Assembly (NCBI GenBank): GCA_026874595.1
Contig: CM049310.1
Location: 83,985,056-84,049,055 of the forward strand
Length of the DNA: 64,000 nucleotides
DNA from: Sipunculus nudus
Taxonomy: Eukaryota; Annelida; Sipuncula; Golfingiida; Sipunculidae
Reading direction: 5' to 3'
The position numbers and the translations under genes were made by a program. This document shows, in pieces, positions 31,133 to 45,417 of this stretch (positions within the stretch are counted from its first letter, which is position 1; each line of letters opens with the position of its first letter). A model generated the notes under the pieces. That model searched no databases. It saw only the letters and a program-made list of their open reading frames with translations, and was not told the DNA's origin.

Positions 31133-34100
31133 CCATAGAAATGAGAGAAAACCACCCAAAACCATTTGAAATCAACATATTTCTTTGACATTTCTGGATA
31201 TTTAAGTTGTTTTAACTGATATATAGCATAAATAATAAGTATATAAGAATAATATACTTTAATTCTACAGAAGTACATTTATTTCTCTCCGACCCAACTC
31301 CTGTCAAGCTAAGCTTGTGGCAATGTTAGTACATGTAACTCAGTGCACTGATATGAAGGGTCATGTGGGGGGGGGGGGGGGCAACGTAGAATTGATACTG
31401 AGAAGATATGATGACACTTCTTTTACAGTGACACCTGGGCACACCTGGGCCCTGGCTGAACATCTTTTATTTTTAATTAACTTCACTTACCATGGTTTTT
31501 AGAAATGTTCTGATCATGTCTTGTCTTGCGTGGCCAGTGTCCAAGGTCGAACGAAAAGCCTCCTCGCGACGGCACGCCTACAATGAGGTGTGAAGTTGAA
31601 GTTTCTACAGTCCAGGAACGTTTTTCATGACAGAAGCTGAAGTCACTCAGTTTGTTTTCAGTATTTTCCGGTCATAGGTCAAGGTTTGCCCGGGGCACAG
31701 GTCCACTCACTAATAGACTTGTCATCGGCAACTGTTTTATTTTTTTTATTATTTTCACTTTAACGATGAATTCCGTAAACATTCAAATTCTTATAATAAT
31801 TGCAAGGTAATTTAATGTGTATGTGTCTTAAAAGATATTTTGAGGCGAGATGAAGTTATATTTACTAAATAGTCTGGATTTACCCTACAATTGGTGTTGG
31901 AAATCAGTCTAAGTCAACAGGTCATCATTGTAGATTGGTCCCCCTTTCTAACCCGCACGTACAACCTCCACCCAGGGACAGTTCCTTAAAAACGCCTCTG
32001 TGTGGAGATGGCTACGCTTTTTGTTTAAGCAAGTGGCCATAGATGTCGCCACCTCCCTGACGTACAATGAGCCTTTGTGCAAAATGAAAGAAGTCTGTTC
32101 CTTTGGGTTTTTCCCCACATTGAACCCATTTATTAGGGTATCTTTGCATGAAAAGCAAAGGGACACCGGGCCCTTTCATGTAATTTCTGGGGGACACACC
32201 AAAATTAGGTGGGGACAATGTCTTCGAAGCAAAATATTATCTTAAAATAATCTATGTTATATGAATGTACTGTATGTTTTGGGCATTTGGAATGAATTAT
32301 AAATATTTGTAAAGGTTGGAATCGTTACATGTTTTACATGTCATCACTTTTAAGTCGTCATAAAACTGAAGGCAATAGAATTCATGTCTCAGGATCAATA
32401 ATAACGGTACATTGATGTACAGATTGCAAACTGGTGACATACAATCATGTAATTGAAGAATCGCGCAACAACTGGTGCCCTTCAAAGTGGCAAATCATTA
32501 TCGAAACTTAATGTTGTGAACAACTCAATTCGGATAACGGACATACACATTTAGGCAAGGGTTTATTCACTGTCGATAAATTTGATAAGTATAGGCTATT
32601 CAGAAAGTCGGCCGTGCTAGCGTCAGTTGCCATGGTACGATGAGAGTCTGTTGAATTTTGCTGCCGGCGTCACCATATTACATAATTATTTGTATGAAAG
32701 TATGAAAGGAATAATCGTAAAAATTTCGGTTCCCACGACGTGTCATTTATGCGTTGGCGGTGGCATACAACGATGTTTGGCCTACATGTCAGCCGGGAAA
32801 GTTTGCGGCCGGCGCTGCATTATTAGGCCTTTAATTCTAAGGCAAGCATCAAAACACCAGACACCACAATTTCTTTTAAAAAATAAAACATTCGAACTAT
32901 TTAAATCAGAAACTGAATCTTTCTGTCCGTATATACCCGTGTTAGCCTATACGTACGTAGCCGTGGAAACGATGTCAGCTTAACCGGGAAAATATGCTGC
33001 CGGCGCGGCAGCAGCTTAAACTACTTGTTCAACCAGTAACAAACGATTAAATGTCCATATTTTTTGTCAGAGAAAATGTAAAACAACCAACAACAAAATT
33101 GTTGGGTTTTTCTAAGTTATTACATTTTCATATCAATTAAACCGCGATAGTGAAGTCATTCAGTCAGGAGAAACATCGCACTTTCGTCGAAGTAAATTCC
33201 CGGGCTCGGGCTTCTTTATATATACCGGGGAACAGAGAGATCACTTGTCCATGAGGCTTGAAAAATTACGAGGAAGTTCCTATTCAAAGCATAGTCATGA
33301 TGCCTATGATTCAAATTAAATGTTCAGTCCAGAATAGAAATATGCAAATATAGAAAAAAAATCGGCCGTCGATTGGCTTGTCTGCCATGAAACGGTGTCA
33401 CGACAGGCATAGACCGGTATTTTGAGAGTGTGGGAGACCTGAACTGAGTTGCTTTCAGCGAAATAATCGTCTGAGCAATCGTAATCACATCATCTGAGGC
33501 ATTATAATGTAATTTATATGATCAACCTGGTGTAATGCTTAACTGTAAACGCTGTTGAGAACTGCTTGACATTTTGAAATAAGAACATTTCGAAACGCCG
33601 GGGAGGCGCGTTTCGTGCTTCGCGGATTATCTTAATGGGGAAATGTAAAGATTGATCATGTCGGCCGTGGGCGCACTTTCTAAACTTCATTTAATAAATA
33701 AATATCTGTTTTTTTTCATATTAACTTATAAATGATTAAAATGCATCTTAATGTGAGATTATGTAGGCTAAACAACATCCGGTCGAGCACTGGACACTCG
33801 CTTGCCACTTTATTCCGACCACAAGAACATCGATCTCTTCAATATATGTGCAACCCCTTCATGTGTATGGACCAATTAACCCTGAGGCGATGCATTCTTG
33901 ACATCGATGGTGTTACCATTCAATCAGTGTCACAGTATGTGTATCATGTAATCCCGCATATATGGTTTTATCAGAGATTCCTGCCGGAGGATTCCCGCAA
34001 ATCTTTCATATAACTAAGTTCGTTTAAGGGTCGCATTATTTAAACTTTTAGGGGACGCAAGTGGAAAATATTGCGTCCACATTGGTGCGCTAGCCTAGAA

Positions 34101-34805
34101 ACAACGGAACATAACCAAAAATATTGCGGCATTGCCGCAATGCCGCACTCTAGGAGCAACACTGCAGGAATTTATTGCAAACATGGATAATAGTACTTTC
34201 ACAACAACAAACGTATATATGATTCAAATTGTCATATAAATTACTAATCAAAACAAGCCTGGGAGGTGTTAAAAGTATCTAAAATGTGTTTGATTGTTCG
34301 TAGATTGAATACTAGATGTCTCTGAGCTGCAAAAGCGGTACTACCGTTAATAAAAATAATCGTTCTCTTTTTTAACCCAAGTGTATGAGGATAAAAAATA
34401 AATTTATCCTTCATGTATGCAGAGATTCACTGGCAGACACGTACGGGTATTACCGTAATAATTAATAACGGTTCCGTCAAATTTTTTTTATTCCTGAATT
34501 TAAGAACAAATGCAAAATGATTCAAATAAATAAAAATGTGATTGAATATAAATAAATGCAAAATCGATGAAATTCTTAAAAGCAGGTAAAAGCATTTCCA
34601 AATGAATTACCCACATATCCATATATAGGGACATCCTCAAAATCATTAAAATACGTGTTATATTACATGTTTTATTTTTCTGCCTGAACTGTTTTATATG
34701 CATTATAATCTGCTTACATCATAATAATTGAAGGTGGCACCACGTGTATAAAAAAAACTTTTTATTTATTTTTCATGGATCGTACAAATAATCATAATGA
34801 ATAAA
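31133..34805. other. Intergenic with a CpG-richer island-like stretch
   Basis: Contains a G-run near 31368-31381. From about 32600 to 33700 the sequence is noticeably richer in CpG than its surroundings, with three copies of a GCTGCCGGCG-type motif (about 32660, 32807, 32995). Hairpins lie at 33591-33615 and 34126-34146. I could not support a coding exon, but an unrecognised promoter or non-coding transcript is possible. Confidence 0.4.
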
Positions 34806-34809
34806 GCGA

Positions 34810-34985
34810 AGCATCCATGTCTGAAAAAGTGGCGTTCGGTAGTCCCTAGAGGTGGATGAAACCTTGGGCCCGAAGTAAACAATCTATCTTGGACGGGCCA
34901 CTACAACCCACTATCATAGCCACGCCGGGAATCAACCTTGGTCGCCAGCGGAGAGAGCTGAGGGTGTTACAACTCGGTTGTTTAT
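34810..34985 (-). mobile_element. tRNA-derived SINE, copy 1
   Basis: Read on the minus strand, it has a B-box-like AAGGTTGATTCCCGGCG. About 15 bp later comes a core GTGGGTTGTAGTGGCCCGTC shared with the SINE at 40042 (ATGGGTTGTAGTGGCTTGTC). A decayed A-box region precedes it. The A/T-rich 3' end is not clearly bounded. Confidence 0.6.
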
Positions 34986-34989
34986 TATA

Positions 34990-37000
34990 AGGCCTGTATA
35001 TCACTTTATACAGGCTTGCTCGTCAGAACTATACATTTGCACAAATCTGCCCCGCCATCGTTAATTAAAGCTCGGAAATACCCATAAATAATGAATATTG
35101 TCAGGAGAAGATAAAGCTACAAATTAAGGTTAATCTACCGAAAATGTCGGTGGCGCCACCTAAGTAAGAGAGCAGCAAGAGGCCACTTAGGTGCAAATGT
35201 GTGCAACGTTTTGTGGAAAATTGATCCTACAGAAGCCATTTTGAACATATGTTACGATCGGTTATCCTGTTACAACTCATAGAACAAACATTTTCTATTT
35301 GCACAGTGACACGGCTGAGAATACAGTATCTGCGAAATTTTGCCGGATACAGTAATATAGTTCATTGTTAGTTTTTTTTTTTTTATTCTGGTCTAAAATT
35401 CCCCGTTGATATTGGGTAATTGTGTCTCGAGTTGTTATCACCAGCTGACTAGAAAAAAAAGTGAACATTTGACCCAAAAAGTTGTCAAAATATATTACGC
35501 TAAACAGGAACTGCACGAGATTTTTCCTTATCCTTGCAGTTATATATTCAGTCCACGCCTCCAGCCATGTATACGGTATCAAAGAGTTCACTATTGTCAA
35601 ACTCCCTGGTTTTGAACTGATGTTGCTTCAAAATTTAGAATATAAAATTTTAGCATCAACATTTAAAAGTTTGGAATCTTCAAATATCCTATATAGTTCT
35701 GCTATATATAAATTAAGTTTTTTTGTAGCTAGATAAAATATAACACACTTAACAATAACGTCATCTAAGCATACACAAAACACCTTTATCACGTAACCTC
35801 CTTCATTAATTTTAAATTTTGAATTATTCTTTAAAAAATTACTCATATTTAAATAGTCTGTAACTGCTTTGTAAAATATATAAGACAGCGAGATATGAAA
35901 ACAAGTGACCCATGGGTCATGACATTCGGCTGACTAGCTAATATCTGAATATTCATCAGTTTAAAGCACCTTACTTAATTGATAGTTCAGGGCAAAATAC
36001 ATGATTGACGTGACACTACTGGGACTGATATTTCAAATATCTATTAAGGTAGCAAACAAGTATGACCCATGACATTATATGCTTACCTTAACATTACATT
36101 TACATTACAATTTTAGTCATATGGTAAACAACCTCTACGACATTATTGTTCAAATTTTACAGCATGACAGATATTCATGTAAATACGTCTGATTAAAGCA
36201 GAAACTGTCAGTAACTTGGTAGTCTATGGAAAAATATATGATTGCTGAGATAAAACGATAAATGATTTTGATGACAACACTTGATACAACCATAAAAGTC
36301 TGAAAATAAAAAAAAATAAATCTATCAGAAAGTTGGTGAACTATAGCGGGAAAATCAAGTTTGTTTGTTTCAAATATCGGCGTTAAACAAGAGACGATCA
36401 CTTGCTGCCATCTGTTAGCTAATTTCATAATTAAAAGATCAAATCAAATAAACGCGGGTGAACATACCATGTGTGGTAAGCCGCCCAGTGAGTGTATAGA
36501 GACGGATACTGCGTGTAGGGTGAACATAAAGGGCTTTAATTTCTAGTGTTAGAGCTCAGGAATTTCCACCGAGGTGCGTTATGATTTTTCACATTCGGTC
36601 AATACCTGGGGCGAGGCTCTGAGGCCTTAATGTCAAGGCTGCGCCAGCAAGCCGTGTATCACACATAAACGAGTGCGTCTTTCTGGGGCTCCTCGGTTAT
36701 ATGACCCAGCGAAGGGGTTGATACCATAGCGGGAGAATCGGGTCTCCATAACACCAGAATATAAAGTAAAATGACACGAAACAAGTGTTACCGCCCTGTC
36801 ACGTCATCTCAGGCCGAAGTGGAGCTCTGTAGATGTACTTGGGTTAAGAATTAGATAGGTCGTTATTGAACATGGGGGCGGTTAGCAATGCGAAAAAAAA
36901 ATGAAAAAATAAATGACACCAAAAAAATCTTATCTGACAAATAAAGTATAAATATGAAGGTGAATTTATAACCCTAAACCCGTGTAGCAGGTAACATATG
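34990..37000. other. Intergenic, no gene recognised
   Basis: Contains GGTGGCGCCACC at about 35150 and a lone family-A left end (CAAGTGACCCATGGGTCATG) at about 35905. No exon of either flanking gene was identified. Confidence 0.5.
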
Positions 37001-37014
37001 TACAAGGATAATAA

Positions 37015-37097
37015 TACTTATAATACTACTACTACTAATAATAATAATACTATTAATAATAATAACAATGACTACAATATTATTAAAACAATTACAT

Positions 37098-37177
<80 letters not shown>

Positions 37178-37197
37178 TTTATTATTATTATTATTAT

Positions 37198-37236
<39 letters not shown>

Positions 37237-37262
37237 TTATAGTAGCAGTAGTTCCATTATTT
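37015..37262 (+). repeat. Trinucleotide microsatellites (AAT/TTA)n and (TAG)n
   Basis: Imperfect (AAT/ACT)n at 37015-37080, then a long (TTA)n to about 37199, then (TAG)n to about 37250, some 450 bp upstream of the CUB/MAM gene start. Translations of this run are low-complexity artefacts. Confidence 0.95.
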
Positions 37263-37706
37263 CTGCTAAAAGATTATTTTGTACATGGATTGATTTAAAT
37301 AGAAAAATGTTATCAAACTGTATCAAAGTATCCTTTTTGAAGTGAATTATTCGTAGAATTTTAGGTAGTACACGTACCAGACAGTAGGCACGATATGCGG
37401 GAGTGGCCTTTTAAGTGTATATGTATTTGTAAAGAACATTACTTCCTTTTTTAACCCGATTGACAGATTTCATAGAACAGCTCTGTTACGTATACACTAC
37501 ACGTTTATGGATTCATCAAACTATACTACCACATGTATATACCCACCAATGAATATTGACCCGAGTGGCAGAGTGCGTTAGTCATCTTGTCAACATAGCT
37601 ACCTGGAACTGGGTCATGATAAACGTGTGCTCACTTTAAAACATGGCGCTGGCCGACCACACACGGGGTAACAGGTGAAATGGCTACATGACTTAACGTG
37701 ACCAGC

Positions 37707-37806
37707 ATGTCAGAGAGACTTCCCTTCGGACTAGTGGTTGTGTTCGTGCTCGGCAGTTTTCAGCATGTACTAACAGGTGGTGATGTTACTTCAGTGCAGA
37801 TTCAAG
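37707..37806 (+). CDS. CUB/MAM gene exon 1 (signal peptide)
   Basis: ATG opens [18 protein letters not shown], a basic n-region and hydrophobic core of a signal peptide, with a likely cleavage after VLTG. The exon ends in phase 1 at a GTGTGTTA donor, matching the phase-1 start of the CUB exon 11.7 kb downstream. The long gap makes the link an inference, because intervening 5' exons cannot be excluded. Confidence 0.65.
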
Positions 37807-37963
37807 GTGTGTTAATGATTACATTATACATATATTATATATATGTAATTCATAGCTGTTGACCTGCCTTGGTACCCGGTCCTACGTTTATTACATTAGG
37901 TTATATATTATCGTGACGCTTGTCTAGGCTTTATGTTATTGTTTATATATGACACATAGCCTG

Positions 37964-38038
<75 letters not shown>

Positions 38039-41000
38039 GAGGCCACAAGTATTTCCGACCACAGATATTTCTAAAGCACATGCAATGTGAAACAGTATTA
38101 TAGATGCATATGCACGATTACGTGACAGTTGGACGGGTCTCAGTTAGTCAGTCCCATTTGTACGGGTTCCAGTTGGACGTTTCCCATTTGGACGGTCCCA
38201 TTGAGATGCTATGTTATAGTTACGTGACGTGATCATTCAATTAAGTACCCGGGAATTTGAAGCTTTATGAAAAAGCAACAAAAAAATCATAAAACTGGAT
38301 ATCTGTTTATCTAACACGGTCTAGGTATCAAATTTAATGCAATCCATAATACCCATTTACATGAATTACTATTTGACACGTTTCAGATTTTCTGCGTTAT
38401 CTTGTTCCTGCCAATGACGCATCTTTCGGCAAAACTGAAATAATTTTATCGCCAACGTTAGTTATTCATCAGAGTTACAATAACGATTCATCATGCATTA
38501 AAATGTCAAATAAACAACCAGAGTCTAATTTAACAATCGATATGCGGTCGACATGTTGGGTCAAGCTAGGTTTTCTGTGAATTTGTATTTATTAGTCCGA
38601 TATATCACATTAATCCATGTACTCTCATATTTTCAGTAAAAATTATGCACATTTCAAAGAAACAGGAGTAGAAAGTTTGGAAACTCCATACCATAGCAGG
38701 GATATATGATAAAAAACCTGCACCTCTGACACGGTCACTGCACTTCAAAAGGGAGCTTTCCCTGTAAGCGGGGTCACTTAATAATTAACTAATTGTTTGA
38801 ATAACGGAACTAATTAAGTTGCGTTTCATAATGATCACAAATGCAGTAAAAATAACAGATTACCTTTTGATAAATGTTTGAATAAGCCGTTCATGCTTCA
38901 GGACTTCGGACTGGGACCCTTCCAGATTGGATAAAAAAATCCGACCCGTCTAACTGAGACCCGTCCATTTGGTAATCATGATGCATAAATAATTTGAAAT
39001 CTCAAATTTAAGACAACTGCACCAAAGTTTCCTTTATAGGTATACATTCATTTATATAAAATAGATGATGAATTAATCATTTGAAATCTAAAGATAAGAC
39101 ACTTTGCAGTGGCAGCTTGGCATAGCTTTGAAAAATGTGACCTAGTCTGATACTCTGTACGGGCTGTAGTCCCTTAGCCGTGAAAACCCGGCTCAGTAGG
39201 CAATCGGATAATTTGGCGGGTCGTTATGACTCTAGTAGTCCCTGCACATATTACATAACATGGCTAGAAGTCAACCATCTGCATGATTACCTTTGGTCTA
39301 TTACGCATGGTACAGGTGGCTCTTCAGGTGATTAATTGCCTTTGGACGACATAAAGTCTAAGGTAGGCTCCTAAGGTCTAATGATCGTCAAACAACCTTG
39401 CTTTAATTTAGTTTGAATTGGTTTGAATCCTTAGAATATCCTCTGTTAGGTAAAATATATATGAACATTGTCTCAGAATTTACTTTGAAGAATTTAAACT
39501 TTAAATAATTTATTTGATATTTTTTTTAATACGCGATAAATCTCAGATTTTGGAAACAGTATGTATATAAAAAAAGTGTCACATGGAACTACATACAAAT
39601 ACTATTATCTCCAGGCGTTTTTTGACTATGTCTTTATAGCCTTTTTTCCTATTGAATTTTCAATTGTAGAAAAATTTTTGATACAAACAACGCATATTTT
39701 TAAATGATATATAACTGCTAAACAAAACAGATCTCGAAAAAAAAAAGAAAAAAAAATCCTTTAAGATTACATTAATGCAAAATTTGAAAACTCTACATTT
39801 GTCGGTTTTTTTTAAATATCGCGCAGAAAACCGTGCAGTCTGTTGAATTGTTGTTTTGAGAAAACGGTGGATGTATAAGTAGATAGACGGGAAAAGTTAT
39901 AGAAGTAAAATAGATTAAAATTCAAAGTTATTTGTTTATTTAAGGTCTGAAACCCCTCAAAGTAAGGATAAACGAGTTCAATTAGTGATAATCTGAAAGA
40001 AAGGCCAGGGAGGGCCCTATTTCCCTCCAATTACATTGTATCTCGGACCTGGGCAGTTGACCGGTAAAACAGCCAGGCCTTCTCCGCCTTCGACCCGGGT
40101 TCGGTCCCAGGTGCTGCCATGAGAATGGGTTGTAGTGGCTTGTCCAAAGTCGGTGGTTCTCTCAGGGTTCTCTTCCTCCGCCCCCCTCACTACGATCTTC
40201 AGCAATATCAGTGTCTTCTACTTTCGCCTTAAAAAAACTAACTCTGACGATAGAAAGAACATATGATTTCACCAACTCCCATGTTCAGGGACAGCATATC
40301 AGCTAAGGATTCTGTTGAACCTTCCTTTGGTTTGTTTCAACAAACTAAATTTGTTGTTTTGCAGCATTTACCTATATTTTTAGCTCAGCTGACTATAAGT
40401 CATCTGAGCTATAGTTGTGGTCCATTGTCCGTCGTCCGTCCGTCTAGCCGTCTGTCCATCCGTCCATATTTGTGGCACGTTTTGAAACCGTAAGACCTAG
40501 GAATCCAAAATTTGGCATAATGTTAGATGTGCCCAAGATCTCCTATCAAGCCGAAAACGGGGTCTTTGCGACTTCGTTCCTTTGAGAAATTAAGGAAAAC
40601 CCTCAATTTTTTATTAAAAACCTATTTTCACACTTCAGGACTGCCTAATATCAAAACCGCTCATCTGTTTTTCCTCATATTTACCATAAACAATCCTCTA
40701 TATAGTTCCTATGTACATGCCAGAAATTAGCTCTGTATTATATAATTAAAAAAACTTATGGGCCCAAACATAATGCATTTTCAAAGTCAACTTCAGCTGA
40801 GCACAGTGACCCATATTTATAGCACCATGTCTTGAATGTTTACATCAAGTCATTGGTTAACAGTGTTCTAGGCTGTTACATAACACCTTCACTCCTTGTC
40901 TGCTGCTTCTGTGAGTGTCTGGGTCAGGCTGGGTCAGGCAGTAATTACCAGAGAGCCTTTCTCCTCTCTCTCTCTTTCCCTTTCCCTTTTTCTCTGGCAG

Positions 41001-42929
41001 TCTAGCTCTCTTTCTCTCTCTCTTTCTCTCTCTCTCACCCCTATGCCTCCCTTCCTCCCTCAACCCCATTCTGTTGACAGGTACTATAAACCTGATTTAG
41101 TAGATATATATGTTGATGCAATTAAGAAATGTGAATCAACTGAAATATTCACATATATATATGTTAGTTATATATATAGTTACATTTTCAAACCTGAAAA
41201 AAAATGATGTTATAAAAAAAAAGAATTTATGTAAAAATTGTTCATAATTTCCTGGCTCAGAAGAATGGGAATTAAAATGATTTGCTTTGTTTCTCTGGCT
41301 TTTAATTTTTAATAATTATGAATAAACTTTTTTTCTTGTAAGCACTGATAAATTAAATTTCATATCCGGTACGTCTATGCAAGGGTATTGTAACTCCCAC
41401 CATCCCCTTCCGCCACCCCACTAAGTCCTTGCTCCTTGGCACTGTGAACAATAGTGCTATTGCTATAGCATAAAATTTAATAATTTGAAGAAAATATATA
41501 CAGAGAGACAGAGGCGTTGTAACTCCCATCATAACACCCCCCCCCCCCCCCCCCCCCATCAAGTCCTTCCCCCTGTGGAGTGGGGACTTTATAGCAACTG
41601 TATACATATCATAAAATAGAAAAAAAAAGTTTATTAAAAAAATGGATCTCATTAGACAAATGTGTAAAATGTTGAACTGTCAACAGCCTGTCAAAAAGGT
41701 ATCCAATGGAAACGCATGGTCAGATCTTAAAATATTATTTGCAACAATTTCTTCAATCATATCAACCAACCATGGCCTAGATTACCTCTTTCTCTCAGAC
41801 TTTATCTACATTTCATAATATTTTAAATATTATTCTTCCAGGTGTTTAAGTACTGTTGAATGCTCCGTCCCTTTCTCTCTCTATCTCCTTTTCTCTCTAC
41901 ATCCTACCACACTGTTAAAAATTGCCGTAAAATAACGGCGCATAAGACTGTTAATTTACGCCGCTTTGCAATGTAGACGCTCTTGTGCGTTGAATAACGC
42001 GCAAATGCAACGTCAAATGATGAGCGTCTGTGAAAATGGTGTGACACGTGTGTAAAGCAGACGGTACAGATGAAATAAACCGCGCGTCATGTGATCAGCG
42101 GGGCCACTCATGACGTCAACATCCTGGATCTTTTGACTCCACGGCGGGAAGAGAAGCCATTTTTGTCCGTCCGCTAGCCGCTGGCTGCTGAAAGTCACAG
42201 AAGTTACCCAGCATCTTCATTGGTAAAATGTTCTTCTTTAATATGTAGGCATAAATCTGTTTACTGTTTTAGTTGTTATTTTAATACTGTGTAATAGTGT
42301 ATGTTGTTAATGGTATAGTGGTACGGGGCCAGTCTCCTTCATGTGTTCCCTCAGTTTGGGGGGTGGGGGGTGGGGGGGGGGGGGGGGGGCGACTGTCACT
42401 GGCAGGGGAAGAAGAGTGATTGAGTTGGAAATATATATTATGTAGGCTATATATGTGTATATATATTATATATATACACATTTTATAATGTGTGACATTT
42501 GTGTGATCTTGATATTATATATTAATTAAGTGCAGGTTTTATGTTTCCATTAAATGTCAACTCTAAACCATGTTTAGATTATTAGATAACCGTACATTTC
42601 AGTTAACTCAGAAATGGAAATAAAGTCAAGTTTTCTAATTATTAATTACATGTCCAACATATAAAAGTAATTGTTACTTGCTCAATATCAGTGTTGGGGA
42701 TGATTACATTGACCAAACCCCCCTTGTTAAAAAATTGGGGGGGGGGATATATAACCCCCATTCCCTGCATTGATGCCAATGTTTATCATTAATGATTAGG
42801 TCTTTTTTAGTTTCAGGGAATTGCCAATTAGGAAAAAGGAAGCAACCCCCCCCCCCCCCGACCCACAAACACACACACCTGGCCATGTCTGGGTGCAAAT
42901 CATGCATGAATGGTATAAATATATACATG

Positions 42930-42972
<43 letters not shown>

Positions 42973-45364
42973 AAAGGTGAAATATTGGTAAAGGCACCAC
43001 TGAAAACAGTTTTGAATTATTTATTTACTAGATTTTAAATGAGGCCTTGAATAAGGTTTTCCCACTTACACATGTCAACCAGAGAAATTAAGATATCAAA
43101 GTCCCTTTATTTTTTTTTAAATATTTTTAACAGATGCTTAAACGGAGAGTAAAACACAGACCAAACAAATAATTAACAGCTTTGAGACAATTTCCTAAAT
43201 TTCTTAACATGTTTTAGAAGAAAAAAAAACATACCATGCTAGCCAAAGTGCTAACATTTTAGCCAGTCTTTCTGAGAGAGAGAGAGAGGGAGAGAGAGCC
43301 TGAAAATTAAGGCTGCTAAGGCACAGCCAAATACTGTTTATGTTTTCAGAAAATGGTCAAGCATTTCCATCAGTGTGGCAAATTCAAAGAAGATTTGGAT
43401 ACCATCATGGCAACTTTCCTATTTCTTAAGAATAGGAATTATGTAAGTTTAAACATCACATAATAATATACTGCCTTTTTAGCTCAGCTGACTGTAAGTC
43501 ATTTGAGCTACAGGGAAGACACCACCTCTGTCACTGTCGTTCACTGATACCAGTACTAAAGTTGGTATTGAACTTTTGTTGGAAAACATAGCTGATTGAT
43601 CCCCCCCCACAAATTGTTCTAGCAAGGCCTAGTGAAACCATCTGTAATGTCCAGGTTTGCACAACTGGAAATTTGCCAGAGACCCCCCCCCCCCAACTCT
43701 GTTGTACAGGGTTGCAATTTCCATTCATAATGTGGGTTGGATGGGGTTTTTGACACCCCCTCACTCACATATAGGCCTTTGTAATGGGGTATACCACATC
43801 TCATCCATCAGTATGCATCAGACTGAGCGCATTTATACTTGTACTAAGATTCAAAATTGGTAGTACTTGCTTTATACATGTACTTGTCACCCCTTAAAAA
43901 ATAATAACTTTTCAAATAATAGTCAAGTTTATCATCAGGGAACCCAGAAAGATTACGCAGGTTTGCATTGTGCCTGTAGCCCTTGTTATATTATAATAGC
44001 TAGTATATGAAAATGAAATTACAAATGTTACATCATTTTGTAATATAAAGGCTGTACTGCATATATATTGCTTCCTATTTATAAATCCTCGTACACATGT
44101 GATGCTGGTTTTGCACCTTTCTGTTTATACACTGAGTAAAAACATTTGTTGACCCAATATTTACCATTTTTATATGCAATATAGCACTTTTGTTTATTAA
44201 TTTATATACCTGCACTTACTTTGTAAATATTATAAATATGCCTGGTGCTGAGAATGTCTTTCGTTGGTTACATTTTTATCAGTTCTGTTTTTATATACTC
44301 CTAGAATTTGTTCTACTTGTGCAGGTGTTCAGAGAGCCATACATGCATCAATGATTAGAGGAAAGATGACGTAAATGTTCCACGCCTTACCAAACTTAGA
44401 GCTGTGAACAAAGTACAAATGCAAGATGTGCAAGGTGCACAACTACACTGGCAAGCAGTTGCAGGGTAAATTCCTAGCAGAGAACATTGCAGAAAAGGTA
44501 AACCAAGGTAAGTTTGAATTTAATCATATTTTCTTTTGTAAAGTCCATGGCAATTTGAATAAGCTGATGAGTTTAATAATCTGTGAAACAAGTATCTTAC
44601 ATATTGAACAGTAGCAGTGATGCTGACCTAAATTCGCCTGCCTGTTTCTCATTCTCTCCATTCATTTTTATTCTAATAAACTTTTTGGCTTGCAGCTTGA
44701 TGGAGCTGAGCCACGCTAACCTGACCATCTCTAACCTTACAGTGTCATTTGTCAAACCTGCTGATTATTAGCTATTTTTTTAATTTTATGCAGTTTGGAA
44801 CATGTTTACTCCCTATAAAACATTGCAGATATTTTGGTTATCGATTATCAATAATATAATTATTTACAGTTACAATAAATAAAATCCAGGCCCATAGCCT
44901 TACTGTTAATTACTTCATATTTACACATACTTTCATTTGTGCCTTTAAAAATACATTGTCAGGTCTATTGTCTGTAGAAATCATTCTGGAAAAGGACATT
45001 TCATAATTAAATCATCAAATCATGTATTTTTTCCATAACCTTTCATATACGATCAGGTATGCACATTCAAAAGAAGTCTCTTTATTCCGATGAAATATTC
45101 TAACTCTCTCATAGATTTTAGAAAGATGGGCACTTAACAGGAAACAGTATTAATGTTATCCTTATGCAGTGAATAAGTATTAACAAGTATAGTCTTGACC
45201 TTTCAGTGTGATGTACATGCTAGGCTTAATTTACTCTGTCAATATTTATTTATCTATACAACAGATTTTATGTTAATAATATGTCACATAAAATGAAAAA
45301 AAAATGATTCTTAATCTATTAACTTTCAGTCATTGAGTATGATATTAAAACTGATTCGTATCAC

Positions 45365-45417
<53 letters not shown>

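Noticed and set aside
32627-32983. 118-residue protein in the CpG-richer patch
   Set aside because: No recognisable domain, codon pattern or splice/poly-A context; I kept only the motif and CpG observation.
36998-37345. Poly-Ile/Leu/Ser protein
   Set aside because: Translation of (TTA)n and (TAG)n microsatellites in several frames.
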